Shown: positions 36,898-45,747, counted from the stretch's first letter. The stretch: DNA of 64,000 nt from an uncultured Coriobacteriaceae bacterium (GCA_900550055.1 URQU01000002.1:25402-89401); one strand, 5' to 3'. The notes: a model not told the origin generated them from the letters alone. Translations and numbers: made by a program.

Positions 36898-37890
36898 TTA
36901 CGCGTCCAACGCGCTTTCGACCAGCTCGTTGAGGAGGTTGGGCAACGTAAGGCCCGCCGCCTTGGCCGCCTGGGCGAACGGGGCTTCAGCGGAGAAGCAG
37001 GGGTTCGCCACGGCCTCCAAGATGATGGCCTGCGCACCGTCCCAGATCAGGTCGACGCAACCGCAGTCGCGCATGCCCAGGGCGCGATAGGTTTCGAGCA
37101 CCGCGCGCTCGATCTCGGCACGGATGGCCTGAGCATCGGCTTCGCTTGGGGACAGCGACGCGTTGCGCACGGGGACGTGCAGCTCGACGGCATCGGCGGC
37201 CTGTCGCGCCGCGGCGTCGTACCAGCCCTCCTTCGCCACAATCTCCACCGGAGGCAGCGCGAAGGCGTTCCAACCCGTGCCGATGACCGGCACGCACAGC
37301 TGCACGCCATCGACCCACGGCTGCACGAGCGCCCGCTCGCAGATCTTCAACGCCTCGCGCAGCGCTTCGGCCAGCTGCTCGGCGTCCTCGACGCGCGACA
37401 CGCCGTGTGCGGAGCTGCCGGACGAGGGTTTCACGCACAGCGGAAAGCTGTCGGGAAAACGGCTTTCCACCTGGGAAAGCGCCGCCTCCATGCCCCAAAG
37501 CTCGAACGCACGGCGCGAAAGCGTCAGCGTTTGCGGCACCGTTGCCGTGACCGCGTCCTCCGTAAGGTTGTGGTACGCCTGGAGCGCCTCGGCGAGCGCC
37601 GCCTTGTCGTAGGCAAGACGGCACACCGCCGCGCTGCTGCCCACGCATGGCAGGCCGATCGCGGAAAGCGCGTCTTGGATGTCACCGGATTCGCCGTCGC
37701 CGCCGCGCAGGCAGCTGATGGCCGCATCGGGCCGCGCGCGCAGCAGGTCATCGATAAGGGAGCCGTCGGCCTGGAACAGCTCGGGCTCGTGCTCGGCCTC
37801 CTTCAGGGCCGCCATCACATCGTTCGCCGCGGCAAGCGAGCGCTCCGCCTCGAACGCGCCGCCTGCGATCACCGCTATCTTCAAGCCCAT
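36898..37890 (-). CDS. D-alanine--D-alanine ligase-like ATP-grasp protein (divergent)
   Basis: 330-residue ATP-grasp protein with the Ddl layout. The N-terminal GGAFEAERSLAAAND resembles the Ddl GGxSxExxVS start, followed by GGDGESGDIQDALSAIGLPCVGS. The ATP loop is KPSSGSSAHGVSRV, and VDLIWDG near the end carries the first metal-binding Asp. The second metal motif, normally E-x-N-x-x-P-G, reads EAVANPCFS: the Asn is replaced by Val and the Gly by Cys. The Arg before the metal Asp is Cys. It is therefore probably not the housekeeping Ddl and may act on another substrate or be inactive. It lies 31 bases after an HxxEH-containing gene in the serS-linked cluster. Confidence 0.82.
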   Translation of the reverse strand: MGLKIAVIAGGAFEAERSLAAANDVMAALKEAEHEPELFQADGSLIDDLLRARPDAAISCLRGGDGESGDIQDALSAIGLPCVGSSAAVCRLAYDKAALAEALQAYHNLTEDAVTATVPQTLTLSRRAFELWGMEAALSQVESRFPDSFPLCVKPSSGSSAHGVSRVEDAEQLAEALREALKICERALVQPWVDGVQLCVPVIGTGWNAFALPPVEIVAKEGWYDAAARQAADAVELHVPVRNASLSPSEADAQAIRAEIERAVLETYRALGMRDCGCVDLIWDGAQAIILEAVANPCFSAEAPFAQAAKAAGLTLPNLLNELVESALDA

Positions 37891-37921
37891 CTCGGGCCTC
37901 CTTTCCTTTTTTTGTTGCGCG

Positions 37922-38419
37922 TTACCCGCGCAGCAGCTTGTTGAGAAACGCCACAGAATCTCGCATGGCCCTTAGAGCTACCAGGTCGTCGGCGAAGCTC
38001 ACGTCTATGCGGGCGATACCCGCCGCCTCGTCCAACCATTCGCTGGTGCCCACGATGGGGTGGTCGCTCGTCGCACCCGTCACATGAGGCGGAGCTTCCG
38101 CAGCTACGCCGGGCAACGTGAGCCACTGCCCCGCTTCCGCACGTACCTGCAGGTCAACCACCAGATGCTCCAGCAAATGAGGCAGCGGGGTACAGTCCAT
38201 GACCGCCGCGAAGGCGGTGCCGCGCTCGTTGACGCAGGCATGCCGGGCAAGCGTGGGAACCTCGGCCAGCACGCGCGACATCAGCTGGGGCGAGGTGACG
38301 CGCGGGGCGTTGCCGAACGCCACCTGGCACACCAAATGCCCGCGCCGCACCTCCAAGCGCTCAACGCGAATCGGACCCGCCGAAGCGCCCTCGCCCGCAC
38401 AGGCGCCATCGTGCGTCAT
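37922..38419 (-). CDS. Protein of unknown function with HxxEH motif (resembles cyanophycin synthetase N-domain)
   Basis: 165-residue soluble protein. Its start overlaps the stop of the upstream gene by four bases, a sign of translational coupling. I do not recognise a named family with confidence. The central LPHLLEHLVVDLQVRA has the H-x-x-EH-x6-LQ pattern seen near the N-terminus of cyanophycin synthetase (CphA). RIDVSFADDLVALRAMRDSVAFLNKLL closes the protein. Since CphA continues into an ATP-grasp domain and the next gene here is an ATP-grasp enzyme, a split CphA-like arrangement is imaginable, but the similarity is by eye only. Confidence 0.65.
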   Translation of the reverse strand: MTHDGACAGEGASAGPIRVERLEVRRGHLVCQVAFGNAPRVTSPQLMSRVLAEVPTLARHACVNERGTAFAAVMDCTPLPHLLEHLVVDLQVRAEAGQWLTLPGVAAEAPPHVTGATSDHPIVGTSEWLDEAAGIARIDVSFADDLVALRAMRDSVAFLNKLLRG

Positions 38420-39966
38420 CGCAGCGACCCGCTTTTCAGCTGCTCGAGGGTCACCGCATTGCTACCGGCTGATTCGATGCCGCCCTCGGCGACCGCACCG
38501 GTGAACCCTTGCGATCCGGAGCCGCTCCCGCCCTCGGCGGAATCGCCGTCAACGGATTCGCCGGCGTTCGCATCGTCCGGTGCGGTATCGTCCGCGGAGG
38601 ACGCGTCGGCGTCCTGGGCGGGAGCCGTGCTTGCCGGCACCGCCACGGCGCCTTCGCCCGGCGTGCGGTCAAGCACCGTCACGCCGTCGACGACCTCCTC
38701 GCGCGGGACCTCCTTGCCTTGCAACCCGGTGATGAGCTGGCCGAACTGCCAGCCGATATCGCTGAAAAGGTTGCCCCAGAACGAGAAACCGTCGCCGTCG
38801 GTGATGACCAACTCGCTGCGATCGGCCGAGAAGCGGTACCGCCCCTGGCCCTGCAGGTCGGCGAACGTGAACGTGATGGTCTTCGCCCCGGTGTCGAGCG
38901 TGTAGCCGTAGGCCACGTCGCTGGTCAGATGGATCTCCTGACCATCCACCGTGACCAGGGATGTCGTTCCGTTCGCATACCACGCACCCTGGAAATCGGC
39001 GGCGTCGTCGTAGCGAAGCCAACGATTCCACGAGAACGTACCGACCGTGACCACCACCACGGCAATCGCCACCAACACGGCAACGACGGGCCAGGTCAAT
39101 TGCAGCTTAGGCACGTTGAACGGAAGCTTGCGCGCCGTTTCGCCAGCCTGCGACCCTTCGCCGGCTTCCCGACTTTGCGCGGCGTCGCCTTCGATAGCGC
39201 CCTGCCCTGCGGCGGCGCCTTCGCCTTCCCCGGTATGCTTGAGCATGCGCTGTCGACGCTCGAGCCTGCGCTTGGCTGCCTCACCCGCGATGGCGGCGCG
39301 GGCGGCGTCCTTCGCGCGGTCGGCATCGGCTTCGGAGACGGTGCCTTCCATCTGCTTCGCCTGGTCGGAAGCGGTCTTTTCGGCCTTCGCGACCGAGAAG
39401 CGCTTCAGGCGGCGCTTCATCCCTGCGGCCTTGTTTTGCGCTGCAGAGGCCTGCTCGGCAGGTGCGGCGGATTCCCCGGCCGATGCCGAGGCCTTCCCGT
39501 CCCCGCCCGGTTGAACCGAGGGAACATTCAGCGGCTTGCGGGCCTTCGTCGGCTTGCCTGCTCCACGCTTCGACGCGGAGGGCCTGGGTTGTTGCGAGAC
39601 CGAAGGCCTGGCGGGCTGCGCCGCGGAAGGCCCCACGGGCCGCGAGGCGGACTGCCGCACAGATTGCGATGCACCCGTTTCCCCAGCCTGAGCCGGACTT
39701 GCCTGGTTCGCCGCCTGGTTCTGCTTCAGACGCGTCGAGCTTTGCGGCATGGCGATGCGCCGCTTGGGTTTACCCGGTGCCGCCACCTGGGCGCCGGCCT
39801 GGTTCGCCGCGTTCGCGGCAGCATCGCCCGACCCCGCTGTAGCCGCCTCGGGGCGCACCTCGGGACGGGCAACCGCCTTGCCCTTAACGGAAGGGCGCGC
39901 CGGTTTGCCCGGCGCGCCCTGTTCGTTATTCTGCTTCGGTGGCTTTCGTTTCGTTACCACGTGCAA
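38416..39966 (-). CDS. Single-pass membrane protein with disordered cytoplasmic half and beta-rich outer domain
   Basis: About 516 residues. The start may be TTG 39966 or GTG 39960; AAGG lies upstream of both. The first 290 residues are Ala/Gln/Pro/Ser/Lys-rich and presumably disordered, with an Arg/Lys-rich helical stretch. One transmembrane helix follows (about 290-312, LTWPVVAVLVAIAVVVVTVG). The outer part begins YDDAADFQGAWYANGT and is a compact beta domain of about 100 residues resembling a lipocalin-like fold. An acidic Ser/Ala/Asp tail ends in EQLKSGSLR. It is not a recognised family. It begins 48 bases after serS on the same strand and its stop overlaps the next start. Confidence 0.72.
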   Translation of the reverse strand: MHVVTKRKPPKQNNEQGAPGKPARPSVKGKAVARPEVRPEAATAGSGDAAANAANQAGAQVAAPGKPKRRIAMPQSSTRLKQNQAANQASPAQAGETGASQSVRQSASRPVGPSAAQPARPSVSQQPRPSASKRGAGKPTKARKPLNVPSVQPGGDGKASASAGESAAPAEQASAAQNKAAGMKRRLKRFSVAKAEKTASDQAKQMEGTVSEADADRAKDAARAAIAGEAAKRRLERRQRMLKHTGEGEGAAAGQGAIEGDAAQSREAGEGSQAGETARKLPFNVPKLQLTWPVVAVLVAIAVVVVTVGTFSWNRWLRYDDAADFQGAWYANGTTSLVTVDGQEIHLTSDVAYGYTLDTGAKTITFTFADLQGQGRYRFSADRSELVITDGDGFSFWGNLFSDIGWQFGQLITGLQGKEVPREEVVDGVTVLDRTPGEGAVAVPASTAPAQDADASSADDTAPDDANAGESVDGDSAEGGSGSGSQGFTGAVAEGGIESAGSNAVTLEQLKSGSLR

Positions 39967-40014
39967 AATACCTTATCTACGTGCAGTTTTCCTTCAGAAG
40001 GCCATGCGCCGGCT

Positions 40015-41307
40015 TTACGCCTGGTCGCCGATGACCTCGACGCCGCCCATGTAGGGGACCAGCACCTCGGGGACCTTGATGGTGCCGTCGGCCTGCTGAT
40101 AGTTCTCCATGATGGCGGCCATGGTGCGGCCCACCGCCAGGCCGGAGCCGTTCAGCGTGTGGACGTAGCGCGAGCCCTTGAAGTTCTCGGGGTCGCGGTA
40201 CTTGATGTTCGCACGACGCGCCTGGAAGTCGACGCAGTTGGAGCAGGAGCTGATCTCCTTGTAAGCGCCGTAGCTGGGCAGCCAGACCTCCAGGTCGTAG
40301 GTCTTGGCGGCGGAGAATCCGATGTCGCCGGTGCACAGGCTGATCACGCGATACGGCAGGCCCAGCAGCTGCAGGATGTTCTCGGCGTCGTTGACCATGG
40401 ACTCCAGCTCGTCGTAGCTTTCCTCGGGCTTGGCGTACTTGACCATCTCCACCTTGTCGAACTGGTGCACACGGATGAGGCCGCGCGTGTCGCGACCGGC
40501 GCTGCCGGCCTCCTCGCGGAAGCACGGGGTGAACGCGCAGTAGTGAAGCGGCAGGTCGGAAGCCTCGAGCACCTCGCCGGAGTGGATGTTGGTCAGCTGC
40601 ACCTCGGCCGTGGGAATCAGGTAGAGGCCCTCACGGGTTTTGAACAGATCGTCCTCGAACTTGGGCAGCTGGCCGGTGCCGGTCAGCGTGTTGGCGTTGG
40701 CCATGGCCGGGCACCACCACTCGGTGTAGCCGCGGCTGGTGTGCGTGTCGGCCATGAAGTTGATGATGGCGCGCTCCAGGCGGGCGGCCTGGCCGCGCAG
40801 CAGGACGAAGCGGCTGGCAGCCAGCTTCACGGCGCGCTCGGGCTCGAGCATGTGCAGGTCGGCGCCCAGGTCCCAGTGCGGCTTCATCTGGATGCCCTCG
40901 GCCTCGAAGTCGCGCGGGGTGCCCCAGCGGCGCACCTCGGGGTTGTCGTTCTCGTCATCGCCCACGGGGGTGGTGTCGGCCGGCATGTTCGGCGTGCGCA
41001 GCAGGATGTCGTGCAGCTCGGAATCGGCGGCCTCGCGCTTGGCGGAGACGGCGGCCAGCTGGTCGTTGATCTCGCGGACGCGCTCCTTGGCGGCCTCGGC
41101 CTTGTCCTTCTCGCCGGCGGCCATCATCTGGCCGATGCTCTTGGACGTGGCGTTGCGCTCGGCCTGCAGGGCCTCCTCCTCGGTGATGGCGGCACGACGG
41201 GCTTCGTCAAGTTCGGAGAAGCGCGACGCGTCCCATGAAGCATGACGGTTCTTCATCGCCTGGGCGACGGCTTCCTGGTTTTCGCGAACGAACTTAAGAT
41301 CTAGCAT
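40015..41307 (-). CDS. serS: Serine--tRNA ligase
   Basis: 430-residue class II aminoacyl-tRNA synthetase that charges tRNA-Ser, and also tRNA-Sec if present. The start at MLDLKFVREN (41307) has GGGGAG upstream; the longer open frame is not coding. The N-terminal antiparallel coiled-coil arm spans about 30-105. The catalytic core has motif 2 (CFREEAGSAGRDTRGLIRVHQF) and motif 3 (NGSGLAVGRTMAAIMENYQ). The length is canonical. It is divergent from the DmsA-like gene. Three further genes follow on the same strand with short gaps and no obvious terminator, so they may be co-transcribed. Confidence 0.97.
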   Translation of the reverse strand: MLDLKFVRENQEAVAQAMKNRHASWDASRFSELDEARRAAITEEEALQAERNATSKSIGQMMAAGEKDKAEAAKERVREINDQLAAVSAKREAADSELHDILLRTPNMPADTTPVGDDENDNPEVRRWGTPRDFEAEGIQMKPHWDLGADLHMLEPERAVKLAASRFVLLRGQAARLERAIINFMADTHTSRGYTEWWCPAMANANTLTGTGQLPKFEDDLFKTREGLYLIPTAEVQLTNIHSGEVLEASDLPLHYCAFTPCFREEAGSAGRDTRGLIRVHQFDKVEMVKYAKPEESYDELESMVNDAENILQLLGLPYRVISLCTGDIGFSAAKTYDLEVWLPSYGAYKEISSCSNCVDFQARRANIKYRDPENFKGSRYVHTLNGSGLAVGRTMAAIMENYQQADGTIKVPEVLVPYMGGVEVIGDQA

Positions 41308-41502
41308 TGCGCGCTCCCCTTCTATGAATCGGTTGTAGTAGAGCAGTATCCCAGTATAGCGCAGCGAACGCGCGTGCGGCGCGGGCGATAAGGGGCCTTC
41401 ACGGGAGCGGCATGCGAAGGCGCAGGGATCGCGGCTATGTGATAACGGCGCAATAACAAGCGCATGCAGCGGCGCACGAAGGGCGACGGCGATAATGGGG
41501 GC

Positions 41503-44157
41503 ATGAAAACGATCACAAACATAGCCGACCGGCTGTTCCGCAAGGTGGAGCCGGTCGATTCCGCTTTCGGAAGCGAAGCTGCCGGAGCTGCCGCAGAAGG
41601 CGCTGCGGGAGAAACATCGGGGCAAACCTGCACCGCTTTCCCCGCCGAAACCCGCACACCGGCGTTTTGCGCCATCGACTGCCCGGGCCGCTGCCCGCTT
41701 GAGCTGCACCTGCGCGACGGCGAGCTTGCGCGCGTGTCGGCGAACAAGGCCGCCCCCGCGTGCCACCGCGGGCTGTCCATGCGCGCGTGGGCGAACAGCC
41801 CCGATCGTCTCATGTGGCCCCTCCGGCGCGTCGGGCCGCGCGGTTCCGCACAGTTCGAGCGCGTGACCTGGGACGAAGCGCTTGACGAGATAGCCGACCA
41901 GCTAGCCCGCATCCGCCGCGAGCACGGCAGCGAGTCCATCTACCTGGCCTACACCACCGGCCAATCGTGCACCACTGCCGACCCGTTCGAGCGGCTGATG
42001 AACTGCTTCGGCGGCTTCCTCGACCACTACAACAACTACTCGAATCCGCAAATCAACGCCATGGTCCGCAGCATGTACGGGCCCGGCGCGCTCTACCCCG
42101 GCGGCAGCGAGCTCGACACCGCCGCCGACGCGCGGCTTGTGCTGGTGTTCGGCGCTTCGCCGGCGGAAACGGGGACGGGCCGTGCCACCTGGCACGGCGC
42201 CTGGGACCGCGTGGTCGGGCAGGTAGGCGAACGCGGCGGACGCATCGTCATGGTGGACCCGCGCCGCAACGGTTCCATTCCCCAGCGCAAGGGATCGGAC
42301 CAGCAAACCGTTTCCTGGCTGCCCATCAACCCTGGGACCGACGGCGCGCTTGCGGCAGCGCTTTTGCACGAGCTGGCGTTCACGCACAACGCGCTGGACT
42401 GGGATTTCCTGCACGAGCGCTGCATCGGGTTCACCGACGGGACGCTGCCCGAACGCTGGCGCGGCCTGGGGCTTTCCGTAATGGATTACCTGCGCGGCAC
42501 CGGCTACGACCGCGTGGCGAAAACGCCCGCGTGGGCGGCGGCGATCACCGGCACCCCCGCGGACGACATCCGCGAACTGGCAGCGCAGCTTGCCACCACA
42601 CGGCCCGTGTTCATCATGCAGGGCTGGGGGCCGCAGCGTCGCAGCAACGGCGAGATGACCAGCGGCATGATCATGATGCTGGCTGCGGCACTCGGGCAGG
42701 TGGGCCTGCCCGGCACGAACAACGGCATGAACGTCGCCTGGGGCGGCGGATTCCTCACGCGTGTTTCCGCAGGTAAGAACCTTATTCCCTTCCGCATTCC
42801 GGCGTATCGGTTCCTCGATGCCATCGAGAACGGGGGAGCGCTGGGCGCACGCGAGGGAGTTCGCGGGCTGCCAGAAGCAAGTTGCGGTGACGCGGAGGGA
42901 TCCAGCTTCGCAACGGAAGCAGAGTTGAAGCAAGCCTTCCATAGCGGACGTGCAACAGATTTCGTACAACATCAAGATAGCGCCGCGCACCTCCCTTGCA
43001 GCATCAAGGCGATCATCTGCCACGGCGGCAACTGCCTGACCAACCAGCACGGCGACGTCAATCGCGCGCACCGCGTGCTGGGCGACCCGACGAAGTGCAA
43101 GTTCATCCTGAACGTGGACGTGGAGTTCACCGATTCCGCCCGCTACGCCGACATCGTGCTGCCCGACCTGTTCCGCATGGAACAGGAAAGCGCGATGGAC
43201 GCCGATGCATGGGGCCGGCGCATCGCCGTCGGCACCGGGGAGCTGGGCGCGCGCTTCGAGCGTCGCGGTGCCTGGAACACATGCGTTGAACTGGCGAAAC
43301 GCTGGGGAATAGAAGATGCGTTCACCGAAGGGCGCACGGAAGGCGAATGGATTCGCCACCTGTACGAGGGCGACCGCGAACGCAGCACCGGGCTGCCAAC
43401 ATTCGACCAGCTGCTCGAGGAAGGGCTCGCCTGGCGGGCCGACCGCACCGAGCCGTTCGTGGCGCTTGCCGATTGGCGAAGCAACCCCGTCGCACACCCG
43501 CTCGACACGCCATCGGGCAAGATAGAGCTGTTCAGCGAGCAACTCACCGCCGCAGCCGAAGCGCTGCGAGGCACGCCCGATGAAGGCGCCATCACGCCCA
43601 TCCCTACCTACGTTCCCGAATGGGGCCCGGCGGAGTTCGCCGTGGGGCAGGCTGCGAGCGACGAAGCGCAGGCACCGAGCGCCGGGCTGCGCGCGGATGG
43701 CCAGGAAAGCGAAATGGGCACCGAACCCACCCGCGACCAGCCGCTTCGCGTTTTCGGCTTCCACAGCGTCGCGCGCATCCATTCTTCGTGGGGCAACGTA
43801 CCCGCGGTTTCGCGACGCGTGCCGCAGGTCATCTCGATCAACCCCGCCGACGCGGACGCGCGAGGCATCGCGACCGGCGACCTGGTGGAGGCGTCGAACC
43901 GCTTCGGCACGCTGCGCCTTCCCGCGCACATCACCGACGACGTGATCGCCGGCACCATCGTCATGCCGCAAGGGGCCTGGTGGCAAGCGGAAAGCGACGT
44001 CGCCGAGCCCATCGACGTCGGCGGCTGCATCAACACGCTCACCATCAGCCGCCCCTCGCCGCTGGCGTTCGGCAACCCCCAACACACCTGCTGGTGCAGC
44101 CTCCGCAGACACATGGGGACGGAGGCTTATCTGTCCGAAACCGCCCACCCTGCCTGA
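41503..44157 (+). CDS. DmsA-like molybdopterin oxidoreductase catalytic subunit (orphan)
   Basis: About 884 residues from ATG 41503; an upstream in-frame ATG at 41464 is the alternative, and neither has a strong ribosome-binding site. An Fe-S cluster motif C-x3-C-x3-C is in CAIDCPGRCPLELHL, with the fourth Cys in APACHRG. Typical DMSO-reductase-family blocks follow: FERLMNCFGGFLDHYNNYS, DPRRNGSIPQRKGSD, and the C-terminal molybdopterin-dinucleotide domain. The architecture is closest to DmsA-type dimethyl sulfoxide or N-oxide reductases. Two things are odd: no twin-arginine signal is present, and no iron-sulfur or membrane-anchor subunit is adjacent. It may be cytoplasmic or use partners elsewhere. 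The substrate is unknown. Confidence 0.88.
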   Translation: MKTITNIADRLFRKVEPVDSAFGSEAAGAAAEGAAGETSGQTCTAFPAETRTPAFCAIDCPGRCPLELHLRDGELARVSANKAAPACHRGLSMRAWANSPDRLMWPLRRVGPRGSAQFERVTWDEALDEIADQLARIRREHGSESIYLAYTTGQSCTTADPFERLMNCFGGFLDHYNNYSNPQINAMVRSMYGPGALYPGGSELDTAADARLVLVFGASPAETGTGRATWHGAWDRVVGQVGERGGRIVMVDPRRNGSIPQRKGSDQQTVSWLPINPGTDGALAAALLHELAFTHNALDWDFLHERCIGFTDGTLPERWRGLGLSVMDYLRGTGYDRVAKTPAWAAAITGTPADDIRELAAQLATTRPVFIMQGWGPQRRSNGEMTSGMIMMLAAALGQVGLPGTNNGMNVAWGGGFLTRVSAGKNLIPFRIPAYRFLDAIENGGALGAREGVRGLPEASCGDAEGSSFATEAELKQAFHSGRATDFVQHQDSAAHLPCSIKAIICHGGNCLTNQHGDVNRAHRVLGDPTKCKFILNVDVEFTDSARYADIVLPDLFRMEQESAMDADAWGRRIAVGTGELGARFERRGAWNTCVELAKRWGIEDAFTEGRTEGEWIRHLYEGDRERSTGLPTFDQLLEEGLAWRADRTEPFVALADWRSNPVAHPLDTPSGKIELFSEQLTAAAEALRGTPDEGAITPIPTYVPEWGPAEFAVGQAASDEAQAPSAGLRADGQESEMGTEPTRDQPLRVFGFHSVARIHSSWGNVPAVSRRVPQVISINPADADARGIATGDLVEASNRFGTLRLPAHITDDVIAGTIVMPQGAWWQAESDVAEPIDVGGCINTLTISRPSPLAFGNPQHTCWCSLRRHMGTEAYLSETAHPA

Positions 44158-44177
44158 CGGTTCGGGTTCGGGGACAG

Positions 44178-44250
44178 GTCGGACGGTTTGGGGACGTAGG
44201 ACTAAGTGTCCGAACCGGACACTTAGTCCTACGTCCCCAAACCGTCCGAC
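44178..44250. repeat. Perfect 35-bp-arm palindrome
   Basis: Left arm 44178-44212 and right arm 44216-44250 are exact reverse complements over 35 bases, with a 3-base centre (AAC). The arms contain GGGGACGTAGGACTAAGTG. Upstream the words GGGGACAGG and GTCGGACGG occur, and part of the arm (CAAACCGTCCG) recurs just downstream at about 44253-44263. No T run follows, so it is not a standard terminator. It looks like a REP/MITE-type mobile or recombination-prone element. Confidence 0.85.
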
Positions 44251-44418
44251 TCAAACCGTCCGATCCGTCAGGCGCTCGAGACCTTCAAACTCTTGCGGTT
44301 TGTTGCGAATCGTAGGTTGTTCTTCGTTCTTGGCGCGACTGGACCGGAAACGGTGTAGTATACTTTGGCTTTGTAATACGCGCCTTTAAGCGCTTGCGAA
44401 CGAACCGTTAGGAACAGC

Positions 44419-44616
44419 ATGGATTGGATCGGCCTGTACCATTTTCTTTTCGAGTCATATGCCGGCATCGGCATTATGGTCGGTGCGGGTCTCATCATCA
44501 GCCTTATCGCATGCTTCATCATGGAACGTCGCACCCGCAAAACGTTCGTCGACCGCCCGAAAGGCAAGGACGACTGGTCCTTCTTCGACGATGACGACGA
44601 GGAAGACTCGGAATAA
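44419..44616 (+). CDS. Small single-pass membrane protein
   Basis: 65-residue protein with a short outer start (MDWIGLYHFLFESYAGIGI), one transmembrane helix (about 18-38, GIMVGAGLIISLIACFIM), a basic stretch (ERRTRKTF) and a very acidic tail (DDDDEEDSE). An AGGAAC ribosome-binding site precedes the ATG. A good -10-like TAGTATACT sits at about 44355-44364, and a strong terminator follows, so this is a real monocistronic unit. I do not know a function for it; proteins of this shape often regulate or scaffold larger membrane complexes. Confidence 0.8.
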   Translation: MDWIGLYHFLFESYAGIGIMVGAGLIISLIACFIMERRTRKTFVDRPKGKDDWSFFDDDDEEDSE

Positions 44617-44651
44617 CCACGCGGCGGCCACTCACTCACACCTGCCGCCGA

Positions 44652-44687
44652 ACCGCCCCGCAACGCCAATACGCGGGGCGGTTTCTT
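44652..44687 (+). terminator. Rho-independent terminator after the small membrane protein
   Basis: Ten-base stem ACCGCCCCGC/GCGGGGCGGT followed by TTCTTTTT. Confidence 0.88.
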
Positions 44688-44702
44688 TTTGCCCGAACGC
44701 AA

Positions 44703-44735
44703 AAGAGCCCGCAAGCACGACGCTTGCGGGCTCTT
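44703..44735 (-). terminator. Terminator of the acetamidase/formamidase gene
   Basis: Fourteen-base perfect stem AAGAGCCCGCAAGC/GCTTGCGGGCTCTT with a 5-base loop, 18 bases past the minus-strand stop. Its minus-strand exit is T-rich. Confidence 0.8.
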
Positions 44736-44752
44736 CGTTTCCCGTTTTGAAG

Positions 44753-45649
44753 CTACAGCGCGAAGCCGATGGCGTCCAGCACGTACTTCGGAACCATGAA
44801 ACGCACCGTCTTCTGCGGGTCCACCATCTGGCACACCTGCACGTCGGCGACCAGCGACAGCAGCATGACCAGATCGGCCTCGGATTCGTTGGTGCGCGAT
44901 GCCAGCAGGTCGACCATCTGCTGAACGGCCAGCTCAGCGGCCGCATCCAGCGATTCCGCGGACACGATGATGCCGAAATGCGTGTCGTTCTCGATCAGCG
45001 GGTTCACCAGCTTCAGCTCGGGCATGGCCGTCAGCGTGACGGTGGCGTAGCCTGCAACCTCGGCGCCGGAGACGCTGATCTCGCCGTCGCCCATGGCCGC
45101 GTGCATGTCGCCGCAGCCGAACAGCGCGCCATCGACCGCCACGGGGAAGTACAGCGTGGCGCCGGTGGTGATCGCCGTGTTGTCCATGTTGCCGCCGTGG
45201 CTGCCCGGCGTGCCGCAGTTCACCGGCTCGCCCTCGGGGGCAACGCCGATAACGCCGATCATGGGGCGCAGCGGGATGTTCAGGCGCTCATCCCAAGCCA
45301 GCGTGTTGCCCTGGATCTTGCAGTAATGCGTGGCCCACTCGGTGAAGCGGTTGCCGCACACACCCTCGTCCTGGCCTGTAGCGGAGCAGGTCTGCTCATC
45401 AAACTCGATGTTGTCGATGCGCACCTTCAGCGCGCCGCCCGCCTTCGCGCCCTCGACGAACACCGGGCCGGTCGCCGGGTTGATGGCGTCCCAGTCCAGA
45501 TCGTCCATGGTGTCCTGAGGGCCGGTCAGCTGATTGCTGAAGCAGTCCTTCGTGCGGATGCGCACCGTCTCGCCGGACTTCACGGTCAGCACCGGCTCAA
45601 GATCGCGGTCGAAGGAGAACAGCGTCTTATCGTCGTTAAGCTCGATCAT
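44753..45649 (-). CDS. Acetamidase/formamidase family amidohydrolase
   Basis: 298-residue enzyme of the FmdA/AmdA family, which releases ammonia from small amides such as formamide or acetamide. Recognisable family blocks are VKSGETVRIRTKDCFSNQ, GNTLAWDERLNIPLRPMIGVIG, GGNMDNTAITTGATLYFPV and FGCGDMHAAMGDGEISVSG, which hold the metal/catalytic Asp, His and Glu residues. The length matches short bacterial members. AAGGAAACCC precedes the ATG, and a terminator follows. It is a single gene and the substrate is inferred from family only. Confidence 0.9.
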   Translation of the reverse strand: MIELNDDKTLFSFDRDLEPVLTVKSGETVRIRTKDCFSNQLTGPQDTMDDLDWDAINPATGPVFVEGAKAGGALKVRIDNIEFDEQTCSATGQDEGVCGNRFTEWATHYCKIQGNTLAWDERLNIPLRPMIGVIGVAPEGEPVNCGTPGSHGGNMDNTAITTGATLYFPVAVDGALFGCGDMHAAMGDGEISVSGAEVAGYATVTLTAMPELKLVNPLIENDTHFGIIVSAESLDAAAELAVQQMVDLLASRTNESEADLVMLLSLVADVQVCQMVDPQKTVRFMVPKYVLDAIGFAL

Positions 45650-45747
45650 GGGTTTCCTTCCTATCCATGTAAGGCCGCGGCACCGCGCCGACGGCCGTTT
45701 TTGCGTTATCCCGCAACGCCGCTTCGCCCTAACGTCGGGGGCGGAAG

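Noticed and set aside
41902..44148. A 748-codon minus-strand frame over the DmsA-like gene
   Set aside because: Antisense shadow; the oxidoreductase motifs are on the plus strand.
44178..44250. Transcription terminator for the DmsA-like gene
   Set aside because: The hairpin is perfect, but the arms are far longer than usual and no T run follows on either strand. It is better described as a palindromic repeat.
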